Positions 17,937 through 25,909 of a DNA stretch of 64,000 nt are shown one piece after another (the first letter of the stretch is position 1; the number at the start of each line of letters is the position of its first letter). Both the position numbers and the translations under genes were made by a program. Under the pieces are notes generated by a model. The model saw only the letters and a program-made list of their open reading frames with translations. It made no database searches and had not been told where the DNA came from. The stretch is from contig CAWCAJ010000005.1 of the NCBI GenBank assembly GCA_963793465.1, forward strand, positions 558,001 through 622,000, in the 5' to 3' direction. Source of the DNA: CAJQPP01 sp963793465. GTDB taxonomy: Bacteria; Planctomycetota; Planctomycetia; Pirellulales; Pirellulaceae.

Positions 17937-19130
17937 ATGGTTGCTGAACATTCTGCATTACAAAGGGCTCTCACGCTTCTTTTGGCCACGTTTTTGCTGA
18001 CTTTTTGCCAAAAAGCCGTCCCGCAATCGCTAAAAACCGAGCCCGTGCGGATTCCCCACACCCGAATCCGGCAGCCCCCGTTGTCCGACGAGTTGGTTTC
18101 CGCTGGCTGGATCGCCCTGTTCGACGGACACTCCCTGTTGGGATGGCGCCAGGAATCGACCGCCCATTGGCGGGTCGAAGACGGGGAGATTTGCGTGGAT
18201 GGTCGTGTGCCGGGAATGATACGAACCGCCAGTCAGTTTGATGATTTCGAACTGGTGGTGGAGTTCGCTGGTGACGATTCGTGCCAAGCCGGGGTGATGC
18301 TGCGGACCAGCCCACGACCCGGTCCGCAGGATGGATTTCGTGTGCCTTTGAGCGATGCCGGCAAGCAATTCCCCGCTGACGAAAGCGGAAAGTATCGGCA
18401 ACTGCAGGTGAACGTCCGATCACAGGACGTTGAGGTCAAGCTGGATGGCCGGAAGATCGCACTGGGCAACGAAGCGCTTCGCCATGTGCGGCGGGGCTAC
18501 ATCGGTTTGCTTTTCGAATCAGGTGCCCTGCGTATTCGCCAGATTCGTTTACGCCCCCTGTTTCTGCGACAGAATGCGGATCGCAGCGACCTTTCCCAGT
18601 GGACCGCATCAGTGGGACAGGGCTTCGCAGTCAAGACACCCCATCCCCATGAAATCCAATTGACGGGCGGCCCCGGCTACCTGGAATCGCGGGAGACCTT
18701 CCAGGATTTTATCTGCCAGCTGCAGTGCTGGATTTCCAGGGATGGCAATTCCGGCGTGTTCTATCGCTGTATCCCGGGTCAGAACACCAATGGCTACGAA
18801 GTGCAAATCGACAATCGTGTGTTGCAGGAGGATGCCTGGCGGCCCGCCAATGGGGGTACAGGTGGCATTTTTGGGCGTCAGGATGCCCGACGTGTGGTGG
18901 CCGTGGACGAATCTTGGTTTGCCCAGACGATTGTTGCCGAGGGACCGCACGTAGCAGTGTGGGTCAACGGTTATCAGGTGCTGGATTGGTCAGATACCAG
19001 GCCACCCCATGAAAACCCTCGTCGTGGCCGACGGCTGGAACGAGGATCCTTGATGCTGCAAGGTCACGATCGGGACACCACGGTTCGCTTTCGGGAAATT
19101 CGGGTTCGCGAGCTGCAAAAACGACGTTAG
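17937..19130 (+). CDS. Secreted protein with two 3-keto-disaccharide hydrolase (DUF1080) domains
   Basis: A 397-aa exported protein. A signal peptide occupies residues 8-30 (ends near 'CQKAVPQ'). Two concanavalin-like DUF1080 domains follow. The first has 'GWIALFDGHSLLGWRQ', 'WRVEDGEICV' and 'YIGLLFESGALRIRQIRLRPL'. The second has 'GPGYLESRETFQDFICQLQCW', 'NSGVFYRC' and 'NGYEVQIDNR', and ends with 'GSLMLQGHDRDTTVRFREIRVREL'. Family members hydrolyse 3-keto-glucosides or bind glycans, and are heavily expanded in planctomycetes. Its last 266 coding bases are duplicated at 23398-23663. Confidence 0.9.
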   Translation: MVAEHSALQRALTLLLATFLLTFCQKAVPQSLKTEPVRIPHTRIRQPPLSDELVSAGWIALFDGHSLLGWRQESTAHWRVEDGEICVDGRVPGMIRTASQFDDFELVVEFAGDDSCQAGVMLRTSPRPGPQDGFRVPLSDAGKQFPADESGKYRQLQVNVRSQDVEVKLDGRKIALGNEALRHVRRGYIGLLFESGALRIRQIRLRPLFLRQNADRSDLSQWTASVGQGFAVKTPHPHEIQLTGGPGYLESRETFQDFICQLQCWISRDGNSGVFYRCIPGQNTNGYEVQIDNRVLQEDAWRPANGGTGGIFGRQDARRVVAVDESWFAQTIVAEGPHVAVWVNGYQVLDWSDTRPPHENPRRGRRLERGSLMLQGHDRDTTVRFREIRVRELQKRR

Positions 19131-19363
19131 TGACCTGACCCGGCTTAACTGACGGGTGCCACTGCCGGCTTGCCCAGCAGTGTGGTTGTGAACCCAGCAC
19201 GGTCCTTTCCATACCAGATCTGACAAGCCAACAGGCCCATAGGACTTGCCCAGCAGTGTGGTTCTGGCGCCCCCAAATCGTGTCCGGCAATGCCGTCGAT
19301 TCGTCAGTCACGCCCTGGTAGCAACCTTTGAATCTACGCTTGTTTGGGAAAAGGTGAAATTCC
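18865..19363 (+). repeat. Left arm of ~0.5-kb direct repeat flanking the island
   Basis: This segment recurs at 23398-23893. The 266 coding bases differ at one position that I could find (18916, T versus C). The non-coding part is also close, with increasing differences towards its right end near 'gggaaaagg...aaattcc'. The left copy is the intact 3' end of the DUF1080 gene; the right copy is a fragment that leads into the next chromosomal gene. Confidence 0.9.
19151..19238 (+). repeat. Dispersed intergenic hairpin repeat, copy 3
   Basis: This copy lies directly downstream of the DUF1080 gene: gacgggtgccact, a hairpin ending in cccagcagtg, aacccagcacggtcc, then ccagatctgacaagcc. A partial second unit (cttgcccagcagtgtggttctgg) follows at about 19245. 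It is inside the duplicated arm. Confidence 0.85.
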
Positions 19364-19573
19364 AACCGCTGTAGTAGCTAGTTGCACGGACAAATTCCTG
19401 TTTTCGAATTCGCTCCGTCGGTGAACATGTTGGGTGAAGTCCCGTGTGCACTTCTCACGAATAGCTTAAAGGCAGGTTAAAAATCGCTCAAGGAACTTCG
19501 TATTGAGTCTCAACTGGCTCAGGCAATCTGCCGTGACGGGAAGAGTGTATCGGTTGTTTCGAACCCCGCAAAA

Positions 19574-21100
19574 CTAGTTATTTAGGTCGAGGACATGACC
19601 GTCGGCGATTCCGCTGGCTTGATACAACGACTGCCAATCGACTGTGCGTGAAATTGCTCTGACCGACCCGTCGGCAAATACGAAGTTAACCGAGCCTGGG
19701 TGTTTCGAGCCAAATCCGGCCGCATGTGAGAACCAACTGTCGCCAAATAATTCCAAGCCCCGGCTTCGAATTGGATGGTAAGACTTCCATTCCAGATCGC
19801 TTCGTGCCCTCGCCATAAACCCAAAAAACCAAGGGTTGTCGAAAAATCGTTTTTGCCCTTCGATTTGTCCCAACGTCTCTCCTACCAATACGGTGTTGCT
19901 GGTGCCATCGCGAAAATCGCGGATGCGTTTGCGAATGCGACTTCCAAACGCGCCATCGAACTGCTCGTATTCGGCCAACCCAACCTTCCCACCAGAATAG
20001 GCGCCGGAACAAACGGCATAATTGGTGGGAGCCATTTCCAGGTCGGCGACGAAATAGACGAATGCATCTCTCGACTTGTCAGGGTCAAATACGGGCTGCG
20101 ATCCACCAAATGGTGTTGGTGAATCCCCCGGGGAATCGCTCGGGCATTGCAAAACCTCCAGCTCTTGTGCGGCAACATAACATACCTCTGGAATGTCGGT
20201 CATTTTTTCAATGCCTGGATTGGTCGACTTGTAAATTGCAAAATCAGAATTCCGATTTGTGCAAATCCTGGGTAATTGACTATCCAGCGAGTCTTTTTCG
20301 AGAAAAGATAGGATCTGCGTTACCCAAGACGTGTTTTGATTTTTGTGAAGGTAAACCGGGTAAGACGGGTCAATGTCCCAAGCTGGAAAGTCATCGAGGC
20401 TAATGGTTTGAGTTCCAGAAAAACCCAGCGTCCCGTCGGGCAGCGTTCGGTTTGCGCTGTGAAAACTGTGGATTGCGATGCCGATCTGCCTGAGGTTGTT
20501 TTTACAACCCGTATTCCGTGCAGATTCCCTGACGGATTGGATTGCGGGAAGTAACATCCCAATCAGGATTGAAATGATCGCAATCACGCAAAGCAACTCG
20601 ACAACTGAAAATCCAGCCCGCTCCCGCCAGGCAACTGTTGATTTAACGGAAAACTTCCGGTTCGAGACACTGTCAAGATGACCGAGCCGTCGCGCACATG
20701 ACCCCGTCATGATCAATGCCAATACCGAGGCCAAGCCATTAAACACGACATGACCGACAGTTAGTTGCGTTGAAAAGGTTGCAAAACACCCACATGAAAT
20801 CGGTTCGTCATGCGAAAGACCGATGAAACTGGCGACTGCGAATGCAGAAAACATAATCGCGACCAGAGCCCACGCCCCAAACTCCAATGCCTTGTTGACG
20901 AGTAGAACTGCTAACGTTATCTGCAACAGTGGCAGAAAGGTCGCAAAGTAACCTGCGAGTGAATTTGAGACAATCCTATAAGAGTTGATCGCTTGGGCAA
21001 ATTCCATCGGATCCTGTAAATGCAAAATCCCGCTAAACAACAGGACAGCACTGATGGTCAATCTATACACAAAACAAGGCGTGCGTTCTGAGCCAGTCAT
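19574..21100 (-). CDS. MauE-family membrane domain fused to DUF1559 prepilin-like protein
   Basis: A 508-aa fusion. Residues 1-135 form four membrane helices with the MauE/DoxX-like pattern, including 'LLFSGILHLQDP' and the redox-type 'SCGCFATF' (102-109). Known MauE helps make disulfides in methylamine dehydrogenase. Residues 160-190 are a type IV pilin-like leader: basic stretch, 'AG' then 'FSVVELLCVIAIISILIGMLLPAIQ' with the +5 Glu at 168. The rest is a DUF1559 domain, with 'NNLRQIGIAIHSFHSANRTLPDG' and the C-terminal 'HPGSVNFVFADGSVRAI' signature. The ATG overlaps the upstream stop (TGATG) with GAGG nine bases away, so it is coupled to the rhodanese gene. An internal prepilin cleavage site after a membrane domain is odd. 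Confidence 0.85.
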   Translation of the reverse strand: MTGSERTPCFVYRLTISAVLLFSGILHLQDPMEFAQAINSYRIVSNSLAGYFATFLPLLQITLAVLLVNKALEFGAWALVAIMFSAFAVASFIGLSHDEPISCGCFATFSTQLTVGHVVFNGLASVLALIMTGSCARRLGHLDSVSNRKFSVKSTVAWRERAGFSVVELLCVIAIISILIGMLLPAIQSVRESARNTGCKNNLRQIGIAIHSFHSANRTLPDGTLGFSGTQTISLDDFPAWDIDPSYPVYLHKNQNTSWVTQILSFLEKDSLDSQLPRICTNRNSDFAIYKSTNPGIEKMTDIPEVCYVAAQELEVLQCPSDSPGDSPTPFGGSQPVFDPDKSRDAFVYFVADLEMAPTNYAVCSGAYSGGKVGLAEYEQFDGAFGSRIRKRIRDFRDGTSNTVLVGETLGQIEGQKRFFDNPWFFGFMARARSDLEWKSYHPIRSRGLELFGDSWFSHAAGFGSKHPGSVNFVFADGSVRAISRTVDWQSLYQASGIADGHVLDLNN

Positions 21101-21690
21101 CAATCGTTACCTCGCGGCCTTGTGTTTTTGGATTGTTGAATGCGCTCAAAACCTCCCACCAGCACTTCCGCGTTCCAACCAAAGCAACTAAGGCGGTTGC
21201 ACATGGCTTCGGCCCATTCACAATCCACGCTTTGGCAGTACACCAAAACGGGTTTCCCTGAATCGTTTCCGATTTGCGCTAGCCGTTGTTCCAATTCGTA
21301 AATGCCAGTTGTTATTGGGATATTGATGGCGCCATCGACATGTTCGTTCCGATAGTCAACGGGTGAGCGACAGTCAATTACAATGTCGGTCGCGAGCCTG
21401 GATAGGTCTCGTGTAAAGCCAACTTCCCGGGATTGAAGGCATGCCAACAAATCGGCTGCAGTGGATCCGCCTGGTTTTCCAACGAAATCCGCACTGAAAA
21501 TCATGTTTTCTGCATCAATCCGATCCAGTGCTTCTGCCGCAGCCAACACTGAATACAACCCGCACATTACCGAGACGTCGCCATAGTCGGACATGTTTTG
21601 CATGCCCAAGCTCGGCTGAGCCTTGCAAATCAAGGGGAACTGTAAGATGAGAGAGGAAACGAAAAGATTTGACGTGAGACGAATCATCAT
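21100..21690 (-). CDS. Exported C39-like/rhodanese fusion protein
   Basis: About 196 aa. A signal peptide covers roughly residues 1-25 ('RLTSNLFVSSLILQFPLICKAQ'). Next, 'VSVMCGLYSVLAAAEAL' looks like the Cys-Gly start of C39-type peptidase-like domains, but the matching catalytic His is not evident in the shortened domain. The C-terminal ~90 aa is a rhodanese: 'DIVIDCRSPVDYRNEHVDGAINIP' and the active-site loop 'VLVYCQSVDCEWAEAMC'. Rhodaneses transfer sulfur or handle thiols; here it would act outside the cytoplasm. It lies between the unknown membrane-anchored protein (16-nt gap) and the MauE fusion (1-nt overlap). The C39 assignment is tentative, the rhodanese one firm. Confidence 0.75.
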   Translation of the reverse strand: MMIRLTSNLFVSSLILQFPLICKAQPSLGMQNMSDYGDVSVMCGLYSVLAAAEALDRIDAENMIFSADFVGKPGGSTAADLLACLQSREVGFTRDLSRLATDIVIDCRSPVDYRNEHVDGAINIPITTGIYELEQRLAQIGNDSGKPVLVYCQSVDCEWAEAMCNRLSCFGWNAEVLVGGFERIQQSKNTRPRGND

Positions 21691-21706
21691 TAATCGCCTG
21701 AGTGGT

Positions 21707-22816
21707 TTACCGGTTTCGGTACCATACAAATAGTCCGATGAATCCGCACAAGGCAATTCCTAGACCAACGTAAAACCAATGATGTCCACGTTTTGACTGC
21801 CAGAAGCGAGCACGTTTTGCTGCCGCTATTGACCGTTCGTCCACCATTAGAGTTGGCCGACCTTCCAGCAATTGAAAGTCAAGCGACTCGCGTTCGCTAC
21901 AGGAAACACGTTGCCCGTCCTTTAGGTCAAATTCAGGCAGGTCAATCGCTCCACGAAACTTAAAGCCGATTTCCTGGAAATTTCCAAACTGAAAGTCGAT
22001 CGAGCGGTTAATTTTCCTGCCGGATTCGAAGTCGCTTGCGTCGACGGACAAGGTGTAAGATGTAACCACCGACTCGCCCCCGACGGTCGAATACTCTATC
22101 GGACCAATGGCGACAACACTCTTTTCGCCCTCACCCACTGAATCAGGAAGGCTGTGCCTGGTGCCGAAGAATTTATCACCTTCCTCTAACGAAACGTGCA
22201 CGTGCCGCAAAAAAAAGTCGGTATCAAGATAAAACGTAACAAGCGGCCGCTCGAACGCTGCGCATTCCAAGACGTGAAACCTACTTCCTCCCAACTCTCT
22301 TGAGAAATGGCGAACGTCGCTCGACCCAACAACTTCCGAGAACATTCGATCGTAGGCTATCCCGAATTCAAGGCCTCCAATCAGACCGGAGACGGCGTGG
22401 GCGAGCTGTCCGTCTCGACTAAACGCAACGCGGTGGGCTGAATATCCGGACGACTCAGTAGGTGCGGGTGTTGGCCTCACCGCGCTCGTTGTGAAAACCC
22501 AACCTTCACGCGCATTGGAAAAAATGCCCGTATGAACAATGGAATTCTTGTCGGCGTAAGCGGATGTGGGTTGCTCTATTACAACTCGCCTAATCATACC
22601 ATCATCGGAAACCCAATTTGTCTTGCGAACTGCGTTGGCTGTCGAGGTCTGCTCAAAACTCCATCCCTGACACCACGATTCATACTTGGCAACCGCATCC
22701 ATCGCCATTTGTTTAGCCGAATCCTGTGCCAATGCGGAAGCAGCTAACGTGAAAGCATGGACTACCAAGCTACAGAATATGAGACTTCGCAGATGTCCTG
22801 TTGTATCTATCGCCAT
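21707..22816 (-). CDS. Exported protein with C-terminal membrane anchor, unknown function
   Basis: A 369-aa protein. The ATG at 22816 has AAGGGA about nine bases upstream; the frame extends to 22894 but that would overlap the preceding gene. Residues 10-32 are a signal peptide ('SLIFCSLVVHAFTLAASALAQ'). The mature part is beta-rich with few Cys and no motif I recognise; the early portion ('AVAKYESWCQGWSFEQTSTA', 'MIRRVVIEQP') faintly recalls planctomycete lipoprotein-carrier-like folds. It ends with a membrane helix ('FYVGLGIALCGFIGLFVWYRNR'). Second gene of the island operon. Confidence 0.7.
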   Translation of the reverse strand: MAIDTTGHLRSLIFCSLVVHAFTLAASALAQDSAKQMAMDAVAKYESWCQGWSFEQTSTANAVRKTNWVSDDGMIRRVVIEQPTSAYADKNSIVHTGIFSNAREGWVFTTSAVRPTPAPTESSGYSAHRVAFSRDGQLAHAVSGLIGGLEFGIAYDRMFSEVVGSSDVRHFSRELGGSRFHVLECAAFERPLVTFYLDTDFFLRHVHVSLEEGDKFFGTRHSLPDSVGEGEKSVVAIGPIEYSTVGGESVVTSYTLSVDASDFESGRKINRSIDFQFGNFQEIGFKFRGAIDLPEFDLKDGQRVSCSERESLDFQLLEGRPTLMVDERSIAAAKRARFWQSKRGHHWFYVGLGIALCGFIGLFVWYRNR

Positions 22817-22869
22817 CGGACAGGTCCCTTGCAGAAATTTGCTTTGAGGCGAATGACTTTGGCATGGCG

Positions 22870-23214
22870 TTACAAGTGAAGCCAATGCCCCCAACAGGCG
22901 TATCCCTTCAAAATTCGTTTTTCGAGTTTTGAACGGCAGGCAACACCCATCGAGTCGAAAAACCCATTACAGTTTTTAACTCCGGGCGATTGAGATTTTT
23001 TGCTGTCAGCCCAACCAAATGTAGCAAATTGGGTCACGGTCTCGGATTCACATCCCGTACTACCAATATAAGATCCTTCACATTCTTCCTGGTACGGATT
23101 GACATCACACCAACCAGACCCGCCAGGTCGGTTCGCAAAAGGAGTAGCGAGAAATGAGGGCAGTAACACAACGCCAAAAACCAGCGTAACCAGCATAAAA
23201 AAACGAACAATCAT
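22870..23214 (-). CDS. Small secreted six-cysteine protein
   Basis: A 114-aa protein with a strong signal peptide (residues 2-27). The mature ~85 aa carries six cysteines ('GWCDV', 'EECEG', 'TGCES', 'KNCNG', 'VACRS', 'YACWG'), enough for three disulfides, and is rich in Gly and aromatic residues. The ATG at 23214 has GGAG seven bases upstream; the in-frame ATG at 23220 is too close to that box. It is the first gene of the island operon. Downstream genes encode MauE-like and rhodanese domains, which handle thiols, so this protein is the likely client. No homologous family is recognised. Confidence 0.72.
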   Translation of the reverse strand: MIVRFFMLVTLVFGVVLLPSFLATPFANRPGGSGWCDVNPYQEECEGSYIGSTGCESETVTQFATFGWADSKKSQSPGVKNCNGFFDSMGVACRSKLEKRILKGYACWGHWLHL

Positions 23215-23257
23215 TTCCATTCTCCGTATGCAAATCGGCTGATAAGTAGTTCACCTA

Positions 23258-23289
23258 ATTGTAGAGAAAAAAAAGGGGGGGGGGGGCAA
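23258..23289 (-). promoter_or_regulatory. Candidate promoter with A8/G12 homopolymer spacer
   Basis: Read on the minus strand, a -10-like TACAAT (23258-23263) lies 43 nt before the ATG of the six-Cys gene. Upstream is T8 then C12 (plus strand A8 at 23267-23274, G12 at 23275-23286) and a weak -35-like TTGCCC (23284-23289). The 20-nt spacer is longer than the usual 17 and would change length by slippage. The elements are seen; promoter function and phase variation are inferred. Confidence 0.4.
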
Positions 23290-23397
23290 GTCCTCAGACC
23301 GGTCCGAGCAAAAAAACGCTCGGATTTGGATTTGCTGGAGTGTTTGTGAAGTAATGGCGGGGGCAGGACTGGCGTAACAGGTCAAGCACGAGCAATC

Positions 23398-23663
23398 GCA
23401 TTTTTGGGCGTCAGGATGCCCGACGTGTGGTGGCCGTGGACGAATCCTGGTTTGCCCAGACGATTGTTGCCGAGGGACCGCACGTAGCAGTGTGGGTCAA
23501 CGGTTATCAGGTGCTGGATTGGTCAGATACCAGGCCACCCCATGAAAACCCTCGTCGTGGCCGACGGCTGGAACGAGGATCCTTGATGCTGCAAGGTCAC
23601 GATCGGGACACCACGGTTCGCTTTCGGGAAATTCGGGTTCGCGAGCTGCAAAAACGACGTTAG
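23398..23663 (+). pseudogene. 3'-end fragment of the DUF1080 gene
   Basis: It encodes the last 88 residues of the second DUF1080 domain of the 17937-19130 protein with no amino-acid change that I could see. There is no signal peptide or first domain, and the in-frame GTG at 23427 has no evident ribosome site. It is a by-product of the duplication and very unlikely to make a functional protein. Confidence 0.88.
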
Positions 23664-23683
23664 TGACCTGACCCGGCTTAACT

Positions 23684-23770
<87 letters not shown>

Positions 23771-23909
23771 ATAGGACTTGCCCAGCAGTGTGGTTCTGGC
23801 GCCCCCAAATCGTGTCCGGCAATGCCGTCGAATCGTCAGTCGCGTCCTGGTAGCCGCAGGTGAGTCTATGCTTGTTCGGGAAAAGGGAAATTCCCGCCTG
23901 TCGAGCTTG

Positions 23910-24473
23910 CTATTTGCTGCCCAGCAAGGCGGTACGCAATCCGGCATCTGCAGGCTGATCGGATAGCCAGATGGCAAACAGGGCCTGTTTGAATTCCAGG
24001 CCCGGGATGATGCCCTTCTGTTCGCCGTTGCGGTGAACCAGCACGCCCGACCCGGGGATGTAGGAAAGCACGACTACGTCGTTCTTGTTGATCGGGTCCG
24101 ACAGGCAGTCTTGCAAGTTCTGAATTTGGGCGGCAATCGCCCGCGTATCCCCACCGGTGGCCTTTTGAAAACCCTCATTCAAAGCTTCCAACAGATTGCT
24201 TTGACTGACAAAGCCCGAGATAATTTGAATGCGGATGGCCATGGGTTGATCGGCCTCAATGATGGTCCGGGCATGAGACTGACTCTCCGTCAGGTACAAC
24301 GAGGCTTCATACAGGGAAAGCAGGCCCTTTTTCCGCACACCCGATCCGTTGCGGTGCAACTCAAGCTGGCCGAGTTTTAGCGTTTTGGGCCCACCTGCGG
24401 AGGCCACCGCCGTAGGTAATCCAGCGGCGCATACCAGGAACAGAACCAGCATCGTCAAAGCACTTCGCAACAT
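23910..24473 (-). CDS. Exported chalcone isomerase-like protein
   Basis: A 187-aa protein with a signal peptide (residues 3-26, 'SALTMLVLFLVCAAGLPTAVASA'). The mature part matches the bacterial chalcone-isomerase-like fold: 'LELHRNGSGVRKKGLLSLYEASLYL', 'MAIRIQIISGFVSQSNLLEALNEGFQKAT', and 'INKNDVVVLSYIPGSGVLVHRNGEQKG'. Bacterial members of this family are mostly of unknown activity and should not be assumed to act on flavonoids. The ATG at 24473 has GGAG seven bases upstream and is preferred to 24506. Confidence 0.86.
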   Translation of the reverse strand: MLRSALTMLVLFLVCAAGLPTAVASAGGPKTLKLGQLELHRNGSGVRKKGLLSLYEASLYLTESQSHARTIIEADQPMAIRIQIISGFVSQSNLLEALNEGFQKATGGDTRAIAAQIQNLQDCLSDPINKNDVVVLSYIPGSGVLVHRNGEQKGIIPGLEFKQALFAIWLSDQPADAGLRTALLGSK

Positions 24474-24750
24474 TTGTAAGCTCCGATTTTGGAATGGCGG
24501 TAACACGACCGTGTGCGGATCCTCGCTGACCCGCGATAGCCGGGATTGGGTTGGGCGATTCCACGTCTGGACTCAGCGATCGCCGGAACGATTCGAGTGG
24601 CCGGCGAGGATCAGCACGGTCGGAAGTCTGAAGAAAATTGCTGGCCTTGACAATGGAAATCCGGGTCACTGGCACCTGCATGCTGGCACTGGAACGGGTG
24701 CAGCGTGGGCCGGCTTACCGCCAGAAGCTCCTGGCCTGAAAAAGCCGATC

Positions 24751-24826
24751 GGCCGGGTGCCACGGCTGGCTTGCCCAGCAGCGTCGCTACGCATCCAGCA
24801 CGGTCCCTTCAATTCAGATCAGACAG
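24751..24826 (+). repeat. Dispersed intergenic hairpin repeat, copy 5
   Basis: It reads ggccgggtgccacggctggcttgcccagcagcg, then atccagcacggtcccttc and attcagatcagacag. It abuts the reconstructed ispH stop codon, consistent with a terminator-like position. The region 24474-24750 upstream holds no recognised gene. Confidence 0.82.
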
Positions 24827-24827
24827 C

Positions 24828-25762
24828 CTAGGACTTTTGCAGATTCCGCAGGACTTTGGGGAGAGGGAAGTGCACGTTTTCTTCGCGGATCATCCGCAAC
24901 TCTACAGTGGCGTCAAAACGTTCCTTTAGCCAGTCTATGCATTGCTGCACCACGGTTTCCGGGCGCTGGCCCCGGCCGTAATCAACACGGTTTCCTGGCC
25001 TTCAAACCAGTCGGCTTGAATGTCATCGGGACCATCGATCAGCCAGGCTTTCACCGCGGTTTCTTCGGCCAGTTCCCGCAGTCGTTGGCTGTTGGAGCTG
25101 TTTTGGCTGCCCAGCACCAGACAGACATCGGATTCCACCGCCAGCTTTCTGACGGCATCCTGCCGGTTTTGTGTGGCGTAACAGATGTCGTCCTTGGGCG
25201 GATTGGCAATCCCCGGGAAGCGTTGCCGCAAGCGGGCGATAATGCGGTTGGCATCGTCCACAGACAGAGTCGTTTGAGTCAGGTAGGCCACCTTGGCACT
25301 GGATGGCAAATCCAGACGATCCACATCCTCCACACTTTCTACCAGCTGCATGGCATCCGGGGCCTCCCCCATGGTTCCGATCACTTCGTCATGACCGTCG
25401 TGGCCAATCAGAAAAATGGTGTAGCCTTCTCGTGCGTATTTGACGGCCTCCAGGTGCACTTTCGTAACCAGCGGGCAGGTGGCGTCGATGGCATTCAGCT
25501 GTCGTTCTGCTGCCATTTTTCGAATGGCGGGAGAAACGCCATGTGCGGAAAACAGCAGGTTCGATTTGAGCGGGACTTCATCAAGATCATTGACGAACGT
25601 GACTCCCCGGTCTTTGAACGAGTCCACGACGTACTGGTTGTGTACGATTTCGTGATACACGTAAATGGGCGCTCCAAAGGCCTGCAACGCCAATTCCAGG
25701 CTTTCGATCGCCATATTGACGCCTGCACAGAATCCCCTCGGGCTGGCCAGCAGTATTTTCAT
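24828..25762 (-). CDS. ispH: 4-hydroxy-3-methylbut-2-enyl diphosphate reductase, apparent frameshift near the 3' end
   Basis: IspH reduces HMBPP to IPP and DMAPP in the last step of the MEP isoprenoid pathway, using a 4Fe-4S cluster. The three cluster Cys are present: C12 ('GFCAGV'), C96 ('DATCPLV') and C194 ('DDICYATQNR'), with 'GSQNSSNSQRL' and 'ITAGASA' of the substrate site. As read, the frame stops at 24935 after an aberrant 'RKPWCSNA'. One base missing at the GGG run 24961-24963 (plus strand) would continue the frame as 'PETVVQQCIDWLKERF...' and stop at 24828, giving 311 aa, the normal family length. The gene is essential in most bacteria that use this pathway, so a sequencing indel is the likeliest cause. 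ATG start at 25762. Confidence 0.95.
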
Positions 25763-25909
25763 GATTTGGTTCTCCCCGGACTATCATAGCTAACCGCCAG
25801 AATCCCGGCGAGGCAACCTTGCTGCCGACACACGTTTGTCTTATACCCAAGGAATCTGCGATACCCCCAAGGAATCTGCGATTCGGCATCCCTACTCGGC
25901 AGCCCCATC

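Larger units (their letters stand above)
19364..23397. mobile_element. AT-richer genomic island between direct repeats
   Basis: Four minus-strand genes occupy this roughly 4.0-kb insert. Hand counts of two sample lines give 26/60 G+C inside (20941-21000) and 39/60 outside (18301-18360); the whole insert reads as AT-richer with different codon use. No integrase, transposase or tRNA is present. The bracketing 0.5-kb direct repeats, one the intact 3' end of a gene and one a fragment, are what a single crossover by an imported circle would leave. The stretch 19364-19573 before the first stop holds no recognised gene. The call 'mobile' is an inference. Confidence 0.6.
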
